Shown piece after piece: positions 1-9,385 of a stretch of DNA of 64,000 nt (the stretch's first letter is position 1; each line of letters opens with the position of its first letter). The notes beneath the pieces are model-generated. The model was not told where the DNA came from and searched no databases. It saw only the letters and a list, made by a program, of their open reading frames with translations. Source of the stretch: Paracoccus mutanolyticus (GTDB taxonomy: Bacteria; Pseudomonadota; Alphaproteobacteria; Rhodobacterales; Rhodobacteraceae); contig NZ_CP030239.1 of the NCBI RefSeq assembly GCF_003285265.1, forward strand, positions 3,318,131-3,382,130. Reading direction: 5' to 3'. A program made the translations under genes and the position numbers.

Positions 1-216
1 ACCGCCGGCGTCAGCCCCATCGTCATGGACGAGCTTTTCGACCGCATCATCGAGGTCGCCCGCACCGGCATCCATCCTGATGGTCGAACAGAACGCCCGC
101 CAGCCCTGGTCGCCGATATCGGCTATGTGCTGGTGCAGGGCGCGAACCGCTATACCGACACGGGGGCCGCCCTGCTGGCCGACCCCGAGGTGCGCCGCAC
201 CTTCCTGGGGGGCTGA
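1..216 (+). CDS. livF: Branched-chain amino acid ABC transporter ATP-binding protein (LivF type), 3' end only
   Basis: Only the last 71 codons lie in the window; the reading frame is open from base 1 (TAGVSPIVMDELFD...) and ends in FLGG. The wording GVSPIVMDELF, then GYVLVQGAN and a tail ADPEVRRTFLGG, is that of LivF ATPases, which energise uptake of leucine, isoleucine and valine at the inner membrane. livH starts 3 bp after the stop, consistent with one operon. Codons around 70-102 are out of frame between two compensating indels: other frames there read ILMVEQNARQ, the switch (H-loop) segment, while the literal frame gives HPDGRTERPP. The Walker motifs are upstream of the window. Confidence 0.88.
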   Translation, partial: TAGVSPIVMDELFDRIIEVARTGIHPDGRTERPPALVADIGYVLVQGANRYTDTGAALLADPEVRRTFLGG

Positions 217-219
217 GGC

Positions 220-1221
220 ATGGACATCCTGAACGCGCTGGTGGCGCTTTTGAACTTTGTCGTCATCCCCGCCGCCGCCTATGGCGCGCAGCTTGCGCTG
301 GGGGCGCTGGGGGTCACGCTGATCTATGGCATCCTGCGGTTTTCGAACTTCGCCCATGGCGACACCATGGCCTTCGGCACCGCGCTGGTGATCCTGGTGA
401 CCTGGGGCCTGCAGGCGCTGGGGATCAGCCTTGGCCCGCTGCCGACGGCGCTTCTGGCCCTGCCCTTCGGCATCGCGCTCTGCTGCCTGCTGGTCCTTGG
501 CACCGACCGCGCCGTCTATCGCTTCTACCGCAGGCAGCGGTCGGCCCCGATCATCCTGGTCATGGCCTCGGTCGGCGTCATGTTCATCATGAACGGCCTG
601 ACCCGCCTGGTCATCGGCGTGGACGAGATCCGCTTCGACGACGGCGCCCGCTTCCTGATCTCGGTCCAGGACTTTCGCGCCTGGACCGGGCTGACCGAGG
701 GGCTGTCCCTGCGTCTCAGCCAGGGCCTGACGCTGGGCATCACGGCGCTGGCCTGCTGGGCGCTGTTCCGCTTCCTCAGCCGCTCGAAATCCGGCAAGGC
801 CATGCGCGCCTATGCCGACAACGAGGATCTGGCGCTGCTGTCGGGCATCGACCCCGAACGCGTGGTGCGCCTGACCTGGATCATCGCGACGGCGCTGGCG
901 GTGACGGCGGGCACGCTTTACGGGCTCGACAAATCCTTCAAGGTCTTCAACTATTTCCAGATCCTGCTGCCGATCTTTGCGGCCTCCATCGTGGGGGGCT
1001 TGGGCAATCCGCTGGGCGCCGTCGCGGGCGGCTTCATCGTCGCCTTCTCCGAGGTCGCGGTGACCTATCCCTGGAAGAAGGTCGCGGGCTATCTGGGCGT
1101 TCAGTCGGACGGGCTGCTGCAACTGCTGTCCACCGAATACAAGTTCGCGGTCAGCTTCGTGATCCTGATCGTGGTGCTGCTGTTCCGGCCGACCGGCCTG
1201 TTCCGCGGCAAAAGCTATTAA
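220..1221 (+). CDS. livH: Branched-chain amino acid ABC transporter permease LivH type
   Basis: This 333-residue, very hydrophobic protein has about eight predicted membrane segments and the permease loop MRAYADNEDLALLSGIDP, which contacts the ATPase, followed by GGLGNPLGAVAGG near the C-terminus. Both are typical of the LivH/BPD_transp_2 family, one of the two inner-membrane subunits of the Liv importer. It starts 3 bp after livF, and livM follows 12 bp after its stop, so the three are almost certainly co-transcribed. The frame is intact over the whole length, unlike both neighbours. Confidence 0.93.
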   Translation: MDILNALVALLNFVVIPAAAYGAQLALGALGVTLIYGILRFSNFAHGDTMAFGTALVILVTWGLQALGISLGPLPTALLALPFGIALCCLLVLGTDRAVYRFYRRQRSAPIILVMASVGVMFIMNGLTRLVIGVDEIRFDDGARFLISVQDFRAWTGLTEGLSLRLSQGLTLGITALACWALFRFLSRSKSGKAMRAYADNEDLALLSGIDPERVVRLTWIIATALAVTAGTLYGLDKSFKVFNYFQILLPIFAASIVGGLGNPLGAVAGGFIVAFSEVAVTYPWKKVAGYLGVQSDGLLQLLSTEYKFAVSFVILIVVLLFRPTGLFRGKSY

Positions 1222-1233
1222 GGGGGCCAAGCG

Positions 1234-2573
1234 ATGTCGACGAACCGTCAAGCCGAAGCCACCAGCCGCTGGCGCGCGCCCCTGGTCTTTCTGCTGATCG
1301 CCGTCCTTTTCGTGCTCGAAGGGACCACCCGCAACATGCTGTTTTCCGGCAGCTGGAACTCGGCGCTGGCCATCCTGAACATGGGGCTGATCTCGGCCGT
1401 CATGGCGCTTGGGGTGAACATGCAATGGGGCTATGCGGGCCTCTTCAACGCGGGCGTGGTGGGCTTCGTCGCGCTTGGCGCGCTGGGGCCGGTGCTGGTC
1501 GCGACCGCGCCGGTGCCGGGCGCCTGGGCCGCCGGCGGCCCGCGCGTCTGCTGGCGCTGGCCGTGGGGCTTGGACGCTGGCGCTTGCCGCGCTGACCTGG
1601 CGCCGGCTGCGGGGCTGGCCGCGCGTGCCGGCGCTGATCGGCGTGCTGGTGCTGGGCTTCGTCCTTTACCGCGAACTCTTCGACCCCGCCGTCATGGCGA
1701 TCGAGGCGAACAACGCCGCCTCCGCCGGCAATATCGGCGGCCTCGGCTGGCCGGTGCTGCTGGGCTGGCCGGTCGGCGCGGCCTTCGCCGCCGCCGCCGC
1801 CAGGGGCGTGGGCACAGGTCGCACTTGGCCTGCGCTCGGACTATCTCGCCATCGCGACGCTCGGCATCGGCGAAATCATCGTCGCCGTCCTCAGGAACGA
1901 GGAATGGCTGGCGCGCGGCGTCAAGAACATCTCGGGTATCCCCCGCCCCGTGCCCTACGAACTCGATCTGCAGAACGACCCCGGCTTTGCGGCCCGCGCG
2001 GCGGATTGGGGCATGGACCCGGCCACCGCCTCGGGCATCTGGGTCAAGCTGCTTTACGCGGGCCTTTTCGGCCTCGTCCTCCTGGCGCTGATCCTGCTGG
2101 CCGAACTTGCGCTGAAATCCCCCTGGGGCCGCATGATGCAGGCCATCCGCGACAACGAGACGCCGGCCGAGGCGATGGGCATGAACGTCACCGGCCGGCA
2201 CCTGCAGATCTTCGTCATCGGCTCGGCGGTGGTCGGGCTCGGCGGCGCGATGATGGTGACGCTGGACGGGCTTCTGTCGCCCGGCGGCTTCAACCCGCTG
2301 CGCTATACCTTCGTCATCTGGGTCATGGTCATCGTCGGCGGCTCGGGCAACAACTGGGGGGCGGTGCTGGGGGCCGTGCTGATCTGGTATCTCTGGATCA
2401 AGGCCGAGGTCTGGGGCCCCGCCTTCATGCACATGGTCACGCTGCCCCTGCCCGAAGGCGGGCTCAAGGCGCAGCTTCTGGGCGGCGCGCCGCACATGCG
2501 CTTCATCGCGATGGGGCTGGTGCTGCTTCTGGTGCTGCGCTTCGCCCCGCGCGGCCTGGTCCCGGAAAAATAG
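1234..2573 (+). CDS. livM: Branched-chain amino acid ABC transporter permease LivM type (frameshifted)
   Basis: The gene reads in three successive frames. From 1234 it gives [13 protein letters not shown] and membrane segments up to about 1540 ([15 protein letters not shown] is the family hallmark). A second frame carries [19 protein letters not shown] to about 1800. The third carries [24 protein letters not shown] to the end, including the permease loop [19 protein letters not shown] and a C-terminal [10 protein letters not shown]. Similarity continues across both breaks, so this is one gene with two indels (near 1530-1560 and 1800-1815). It is the partner permease of livH. Confidence 0.85.
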
Positions 2574-2661
2574 CCGGCCGCGCCATCGGGATCTTTTCCG
2601 CCCGCCGGGACTTGCATCGGCGGGCGAAAGCGCCAGATTGGACCGGAACAAAGGTGAAACG

Positions 2662-4833
<2,172 letters not shown>

Positions 4834-4855
4834 GCGGCGGCACGGGCGGATCGCG

Positions 4856-4934
4856 CCCCGCGCCGTCAGCTTCAACTGACGCGGTCCGGTGTCGTCAGCG
4901 TCAGCTGATGCGCCAGCGGCCCCGCGCCGTCAGC
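4856..4934. repeat. Imperfect repeat of CCCCGCGCCGTCAGC with palindromic GTCAGC/GCTGAC motifs
   Basis: The 15-mer CCCCGCGCCGTCAGC occurs at 4856-4870 and 4920-4934. Between and around the copies are three related inverted pairs (GTCAGCttcaactGACGC, CGTCAGCgTCAGCTGATG, GTCAGCcgcaGCTGAC). The last one encodes the C-terminus and stop of the minus-strand lipoprotein, so the array looks like decayed copies of that 3' end. It lies between two convergent genes and may act as a transcription-end hairpin, although no T-tract is present. Confidence 0.5.
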
Positions 4935-5217
4935 CGCAGCTGACCCGCACCAGGCGTCCCGTGCGGTCGTGTTCAAAGTTCAGCCGGGCGGCGTTGAAAT
5001 CCATCGTCACCGGGTCGCCCGTCCGATAGAGCCGGTAGGGCGTATTGGCCGGAACGCTGATCGTGGTCCCCTGCTGGCCCACCAGCGCCAGGTAACGGCT
5101 CGCGCCGCAGGTGTCGTCCTGGATCGCGACCGGGGGCATCGGCGTCGGCTCGGGCGGTTCGGGCAGGCAGGCGGCAAGGACGGGAACAAGCACCAGAACA
5201 GGCAGGATCTGCTTCAC
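4930..5217 (-). CDS. Lipoprotein with peptidase inhibitor I78 domain
   Basis: The 95-residue protein begins with a lipoprotein signal (hydrophobic run then VLAAC, lipidated Cys at about residue 17) and a Pro-rich spacer. The rest matches the inhibitor I78 family: DDTCGASRYLALVGQ near the start and TMDFNAARLNFEHDRTGRL with VSCG at the end; the two Cys probably form a disulfide. I78 proteins are small periplasmic or cell-surface inhibitors of serine peptidases. It stands alone, convergent with uvrB and about 100 bp downstream of the ParA-like gene on the same strand. The target peptidase is unknown. Confidence 0.8.
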   Translation of the reverse strand: MKQILPVLVLVPVLAACLPEPPEPTPMPPVAIQDDTCGASRYLALVGQQGTTISVPANTPYRLYRTGDPVTMDFNAARLNFEHDRTGRLVRVSCG

Positions 5218-5313
5218 GGGACGTTCTCCTTGTGGCGGGGAGTCGCCGCCCGAACGCCGCTGCCGGCAAAAGGTTTCCCGAAATCGCGCCGCGCCGGCGG
5301 AACCCCGCCGCCC

Positions 5314-5951
5314 TCAGGGCAGCCAGCTCAGCACCTCGTCGGTCAGCGCGTCCACCTCGGCCCGGGCGGCGGGGTTGCCGCGCGCGCCGTCCGCGGCCCC
5401 CAGCCCTTGGCCCAGGGTCTCGGCGTAAAGCACCCGGTTCGCGACCTGCGCCGCCGCCACCTCGGCGCCAAGCTCGGCGGCCTTCTGGGCGATTTCGGCG
5501 GCCAGCCGCGTGTGGGGCCGGGTCCGGTTCAGGACGATCAGCGTGTCGCATTTCTCGCGCCGCGCCAGGTCCAGCACCCCCTCGGTCGCCCACAGGTCGA
5601 CCTGGCTGGTGGCGACCGGGACCAGCACCAGGTCGGCCACCCGCAGCGCCGGGCGCAGGTCGCTGTCGATCTTGGGCGGCGTGTCGATGATGACGTAATC
5701 GAAGCGCTTCTTCAGCTTCTCCGATTCGTAGCTCGCCCCCCAGGCCGACGAGGTGGTGAACTCCAGCGCCTCGTCCTCGCCCAGGCGTTCCAGCCGCTCC
5801 AGGAACCAGCGACCCAGGCTGCCCTGCGGGTCGGTGTCGAGCAGCGCGACCGATAGCCCCGCCCCCGCAAGGTCGCGGCCAGGTTGACCGCGGTGGTGGT
5901 CTTGCCCGACCCGCCCTTGATGCTGCGCGACGGTGATGATCGCCCTGCCAT
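5314..5951 (-). CDS. ParA/MinD-family ATPase (frameshifted)
   Basis: Two frames combine into one ParA-like protein of about 212 residues. The N-terminal frame gives the deviant Walker A KGGSGKTTTAVNLA; the frame shifts near 5875 and continues with SVALLDTDPQGSLGRW, YVIIDTPPKID and PVATSQVDLWAT. Two compensating indels sit next to the start, because the other frame there reads IITVAQ just before the P-loop. The DTDPQG and IDTPP motifs define the ParA/Soj group, which position DNA or protein cargo. With no parB or parS nearby this is an orphan ParA, possibly positioning something other than the chromosome. Confidence 0.78.
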
Positions 5952-6059
5952 CTGCCCCCCTTTCCGGTTCTCCGGTTCCCGTCCAGACTAGGGGCAAGCG
6001 CGCGCCGATGCATCGGTTTTTTCGCAGCTGCGGCATCGGCCCCCGGCGGCCGGGCGGGA

Positions 6060-6383
6060 TCAGGCGGGCCAGGTGCCGATGACCTCGTACATGACCGGCT
6101 CGAAATGGCGGCACATGGCATTGATGGCGCGGTTTCTTTCGCGCATCTCGGGGCTGCGCAGCATGGCCTGGTAGTCGCGCCGGTCGCGCCATTGCGAATA
6201 GGTGGCGATGCGGGTCTGCGCGTCGTTCAGGTGCACCGCGCCCGAGACATAGCCCGGCTGATGCCGGATCACCCGGTCATAGGCCTCGCTCAGCGCATCC
6301 AGCACGTCATGCGCGCTGCCGGGCGTCACCTCGAAGGTGCAGATCACGGTCTGTCCCTGAAAGTCGTTCGAGATCTGGGTCAT
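6060..6383 (-). CDS. Antibiotic biosynthesis monooxygenase (ABM) domain protein
   Basis: This 107-residue single-domain protein (MTQISNDFQGQTVICTFEV...) has the ferredoxin-like ABM pattern: a beta strand, a helix with SEAYDRVIRHQPGYVSGAVH, the strand IATYSQWRD and a final helix ending in YEVIGTWPA. Related proteins act on small aromatic or haem-like substrates or serve as stress proteins. The substrate cannot be inferred here. The start is the ATG at 6383, preceded by a GAGGGAGCC element. It is transcribed away from the dipeptidase gene. Confidence 0.7.
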   Translation of the reverse strand: MTQISNDFQGQTVICTFEVTPGSAHDVLDALSEAYDRVIRHQPGYVSGAVHLNDAQTRIATYSQWRDRRDYQAMLRSPEMRERNRAINAMCRHFEPVMYEVIGTWPA

Positions 6384-6459
6384 GGCTGGCTCCCTCTGGC
6401 TCGCTTCAGGATAGCGCAGCCGCCCCGCCCGCAAAGCCGAAAAATCGCAATCCCCCAGG

Positions 6460-6524
6460 CTTCTTTCTTGCCGAAATATCCCGGGGGGTGAGGAGCGCCA
6501 GCTCCGAGGGGGGCAGAGCCCCCC
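6460..6524. repeat. ATATTT-family extragenic repeat with adjoining hairpins
   Basis: The segment 6460-6499 (CTTCTTTCTTG..AAATATCCCGGGGGG.GAGGAGCGCC) is nearly identical over 40 bp to 55364-55403, and its core recurs at 42747 and, inverted, at 22032 and 55323. It is followed by two hairpins, GGAGCgccaGCTCC and GGGGGGCagaGCCCCCC (6508-6524). Such elements are scattered between genes in Rhodobacteraceae. Here it lies between two divergent genes, so it terminates neither of them directly. Confidence 0.65.
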
Positions 6525-6540
6525 ACCGCCGCGGCATACG

Positions 6541-6609
6541 CCCTGTGTACGCCCGGTGTACGCAGGCTGCACGCCTGTCACGGCCGAAATCCCAGCAATC
6601 GCGGGCTTT
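6541..6609 (+). repeat. Dispersed intergenic repeat, copy 1 (inverted copy at 60740-60824)
   Basis: This stretch reads TGTGTACGCCCGGTGTACGC then CACGCCTGTCAC then GAAATCCC-loop-GGGCTTTC. A reverse-oriented relative at 60740-60824 shares the same order: tandem GTGTACG, GCACGGCTGTCAC, GAAAATCCC-loop-GGGTTTC. The GAAA-TCCC/GGG-TTTC arms form a short hairpin in both copies, and its loop is inverted between them. This supports a folded element rather than a coding remnant. The remainder of the gap 6384-6712 shows no gene. Confidence 0.6.
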
Positions 6610-6712
6610 CCCGCGTCCCGCTCCCGACCCGGTGCACCGCGCAACGCGCGCCCTGTTGCAGCCCCCGGCCAAGGCGCGCATGGTGCCGCCCGTGAACAAG
6701 GGGGCAGCGCCA

Positions 6713-7762
6713 ATGATTCCGGTCTTCGACGGACACAACGACTTCCTGCAGCGCATGGTGGCCGCCGGGCCGCAGCGCGACCGGCTGTGGCTTTCGGGCG
6801 ACGGCACCGGCCATCTCGACCTGCCGCGCATGCAGGCGGGCGGCTTCGTCGGCGGCTTCTTCGCGATCTGGACCCCCTCGCCCGCGTCCGAGGACGACAC
6901 GCTTGCCGCCGTGCTCAAGGCCAACCCGCCCTTCGCCCTGCCCCTGCCGGACGAGGTGGCGCTGGCCGACGCCCTGCCCCATGCCTTTGCCCAGGCCGGC
7001 CACCTTCTGGCGATGGAGCGCACGGGCCGTCTGACCGTTTGCAAGACCGCCGCCCAGATCCGCGACACCATCGCGAAAGGCCGCATCGCCGCCATCCTGC
7101 ACATCGAGGGCGCCGAGCCGATCCCAGATCTCGACGCGCTCCATGTCTGGCACGCGATGGGCCTGCGCTCGCTGGGTCCCGTGTGGTCGCGGCCGACCCG
7201 CTACGGCCACGGCGTGCCCTTCGCCTTTCCCTCCTCGCCCGATACCGGGCCGGGCCTGACGTCCGCGGGCAAGGCCCTGGTGCGGGAATGCAACCAGCTG
7301 AAAATCATGCTGGATCTGTCGCACCTGAACGAACGCGGCTTTGACGACGTGGCGGCGCTGTCGGACGCGCCGCTGGTCGCCAGCCACAGCTGCGCCCATG
7401 CCGTGGCGCCCAGTTCGCGCAACCTGACCGACCGCCAGCTTGACGCCATCGCCGCGACCGGCGGCCTGGTCGGGCTGAACTATGCGGTGGGATTCCTGCA
7501 CCCGCAGGGCCGGCGCGAGCCGATGCGCGGCTTCGACATCGTGCTGCGCCACCTCGACCACCTGCTGGAAAAGCTGGGCGAGGACGGGGTGGCGCTGGGG
7601 TCCGACTATGACGGCGCCCAGATGCCCGAGGATCTGGCCGACGCCTCGATGCTGCAGAACCTGACCCAGGCGATGCTGGCGCATGGTTACGACCGCGCGC
7701 TGGTCGAAAAGATCGCCTGGAAGAACTGGCTGTCCGTGCTGGAACGGACCTGGGGCGCCTGA
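6713..7762 (+). CDS. Dipeptidase, peptidase family M19 (renal dipeptidase-like)
   Basis: This is a 349-residue zinc dipeptidase that splits dipeptides, without a signal peptide, so probably cytoplasmic. The metal ligands are visible in order: HND at 8-10 (first His and Asp), IEGAEP with the bridging Glu, VASHSCAH with a His, and GSDYDGAQMPE with the catalytic-site Asp. The chosen start (ATG 6713) gives the usual short N-terminus before the HxD motif; 6680 is possible. It is a monocistronic gene that faces ppx tail to tail 12 bp downstream. A membrane-anchored paralogue lies at 55505. Confidence 0.9.
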   Translation: MIPVFDGHNDFLQRMVAAGPQRDRLWLSGDGTGHLDLPRMQAGGFVGGFFAIWTPSPASEDDTLAAVLKANPPFALPLPDEVALADALPHAFAQAGHLLAMERTGRLTVCKTAAQIRDTIAKGRIAAILHIEGAEPIPDLDALHVWHAMGLRSLGPVWSRPTRYGHGVPFAFPSSPDTGPGLTSAGKALVRECNQLKIMLDLSHLNERGFDDVAALSDAPLVASHSCAHAVAPSSRNLTDRQLDAIAATGGLVGLNYAVGFLHPQGRREPMRGFDIVLRHLDHLLEKLGEDGVALGSDYDGAQMPEDLADASMLQNLTQAMLAHGYDRALVEKIAWKNWLSVLERTWGA

Positions 7763-7774
7763 GGCGCCCTGGTC

Positions 7775-9316
7775 CTAGTCCACCTTGACGACCGGCTCGA
7801 CCCCCAGCGCCTCGGCCAGGGACTTGAAGCGGGCGTCCGCGACCTCGCCCATCAGCGCCGTGCCGGTCCGCGTCAGGCGCAGTTCCAGCACCTTGCGCTT
7901 GCGGTTGAACTTCAGCGTCCCCGCCTCGGACGGGTCGCGGACCGAGAACATGGCCCCGAACCGCATGGCCTTGCCCAGAACCTCGGCATCGCGGATCTCG
8001 TCGTCGCTGAGCAGCTTGAACAGCGGCGCCATCGCCGAATTGCCGCGGCTGTTCTTGTAGCGGTGCAGCAGCGACAGGCCCAGGAAAACCCGCTCGGGAT
8101 GGGACAGCGCCGCCATGTTCGCCCGCGTGACATTGTCGAAACAGGCATCGGCGCGATAGTCGGGATGCGTGCGCCAGGTGGTGTCGTGCAGCAGGCAGGC
8201 GGCCCGGATCAGCCGGTCGCGCTGCGGGGGCGCGTCCTTGAAGATGGGCTCCAGGAACTGGTACAGCCGCTTGCCGAACCCCGGCATCCGCGCCATCTGG
8301 CGTTCCGAAAACCGCGCCGCCTCAAGCAGCGGGTCGCGCGAACGCAGGCTTTCGGGCATCTGTTCGTAAAGCAGCCCCTCGCGGATGCCATAGGAGGACA
8401 CGGCCAGCGATTTCGGCTCGAGGCTGATGACCAGTTGGCGCAGCACCTGGCTTGCCAGCGGCACCAGTTCCATCCGGCTGGCCGAGATGCCAAGCTTGCT
8501 GCGCATGTCGGACAGGTTCTGGTTGCCGATCCACTTGACGGTCGCCAGCACGTCGTCGGTGGACATGCGGTATTCGTGCAGCACCGTCATCGGATAGTCC
8601 GCGCGTTCCATGTCAAGCCGGGCGATGGCGCGCCAAGACCCGCCGACCAGATAGATCTGCTCGTGCCCTCGGCCCAGCTTTTTCGCCGCATCCTCAAGGA
8701 TCTTCTGGATATGGTCGCGCAGGCCGTCGCTGCCGCCCTTGACCTGCTGCAGGCGGAACGGGCCGAGCGGCGTGGAGATGCGCCGCCCGACCTTGCCCTT
8801 GTCCACCTCGGCCAGTTCCATCGAGTTGCCGCCGATGTCGCAGACCAGTCCCCTGGCCTCGGGCCAGCCCAGCAGCACGCCCTGGGCCGACAGGCGCGCC
8901 TCTTCCTCGCCATCGATGACCCACAGCTTCAGGCCGGTTTCCTTTTCGACCGCCCGGCGAAAGGCGGGGCCGTCCTCGGCCTCGCGCACGGCGGCGGTGG
9001 CCACGCAGGTCAGGGGCTTGATGCCCATGCCCTCGGCCAGCGCGGCAAAGCGCTTCAGCGCCGACATGCCGCGCACGACGCCCTCGGGGTTCAACCGGCC
9101 GGTGGTCGCCAGCCCCTGCCCCAGTCCCGCCATGACCTTTTCGTTGTAGAAATAGGCGGGCGAGCGCGCCGCGCCGTCGAAGACGACCATCCGGATCGAG
9201 TTCGAGCCCACGTCGACCACGCCCACCCGGCTGAGCGCGCGTTCCGAGGCGCGCTCGAACAGCGATCGTCCAAAGGGCTCGATGGTTTCCCCGCTTGCGG
9301 TCACAACACCGTTCAT
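7775..9316 (-). CDS. ppx: Exopolyphosphatase, Ppx/GppA family
   Basis: The 513-residue protein has the two-lobed ASKHA fold motifs: DVGSNS at about 35-40 (phosphate loop 1), VATAAVREAEDGP at about 105-116, a catalytic Glu in DGEEEARLS, and CDIGGNSMEL at 159-168 (phosphate loop 2). A C-terminal helical HD-like domain includes ACLLHDTTW and LLHRYKNS. It degrades polyphosphate or pppGpp. It is the last gene of the minus-strand cluster perM-hdaA-ppk-ppx, 69 bp after ppk. Synthesis and breakdown of polyphosphate are therefore encoded side by side. Confidence 0.93.
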   Translation of the reverse strand: MNGVVTASGETIEPFGRSLFERASERALSRVGVVDVGSNSIRMVVFDGAARSPAYFYNEKVMAGLGQGLATTGRLNPEGVVRGMSALKRFAALAEGMGIKPLTCVATAAVREAEDGPAFRRAVEKETGLKLWVIDGEEEARLSAQGVLLGWPEARGLVCDIGGNSMELAEVDKGKVGRRISTPLGPFRLQQVKGGSDGLRDHIQKILEDAAKKLGRGHEQIYLVGGSWRAIARLDMERADYPMTVLHEYRMSTDDVLATVKWIGNQNLSDMRSKLGISASRMELVPLASQVLRQLVISLEPKSLAVSSYGIREGLLYEQMPESLRSRDPLLEAARFSERQMARMPGFGKRLYQFLEPIFKDAPPQRDRLIRAACLLHDTTWRTHPDYRADACFDNVTRANMAALSHPERVFLGLSLLHRYKNSRGNSAMAPLFKLLSDDEIRDAEVLGKAMRFGAMFSVRDPSEAGTLKFNRKRKVLELRLTRTGTALMGEVADARFKSLAEALGVEPVVKVD

Positions 9317-9385
9317 CGGTTTCCTCTCGGTTCCGTTACCACCTGAACGATGGCAAGCGATGCATGGTTCATTAACTTTTGTTCG

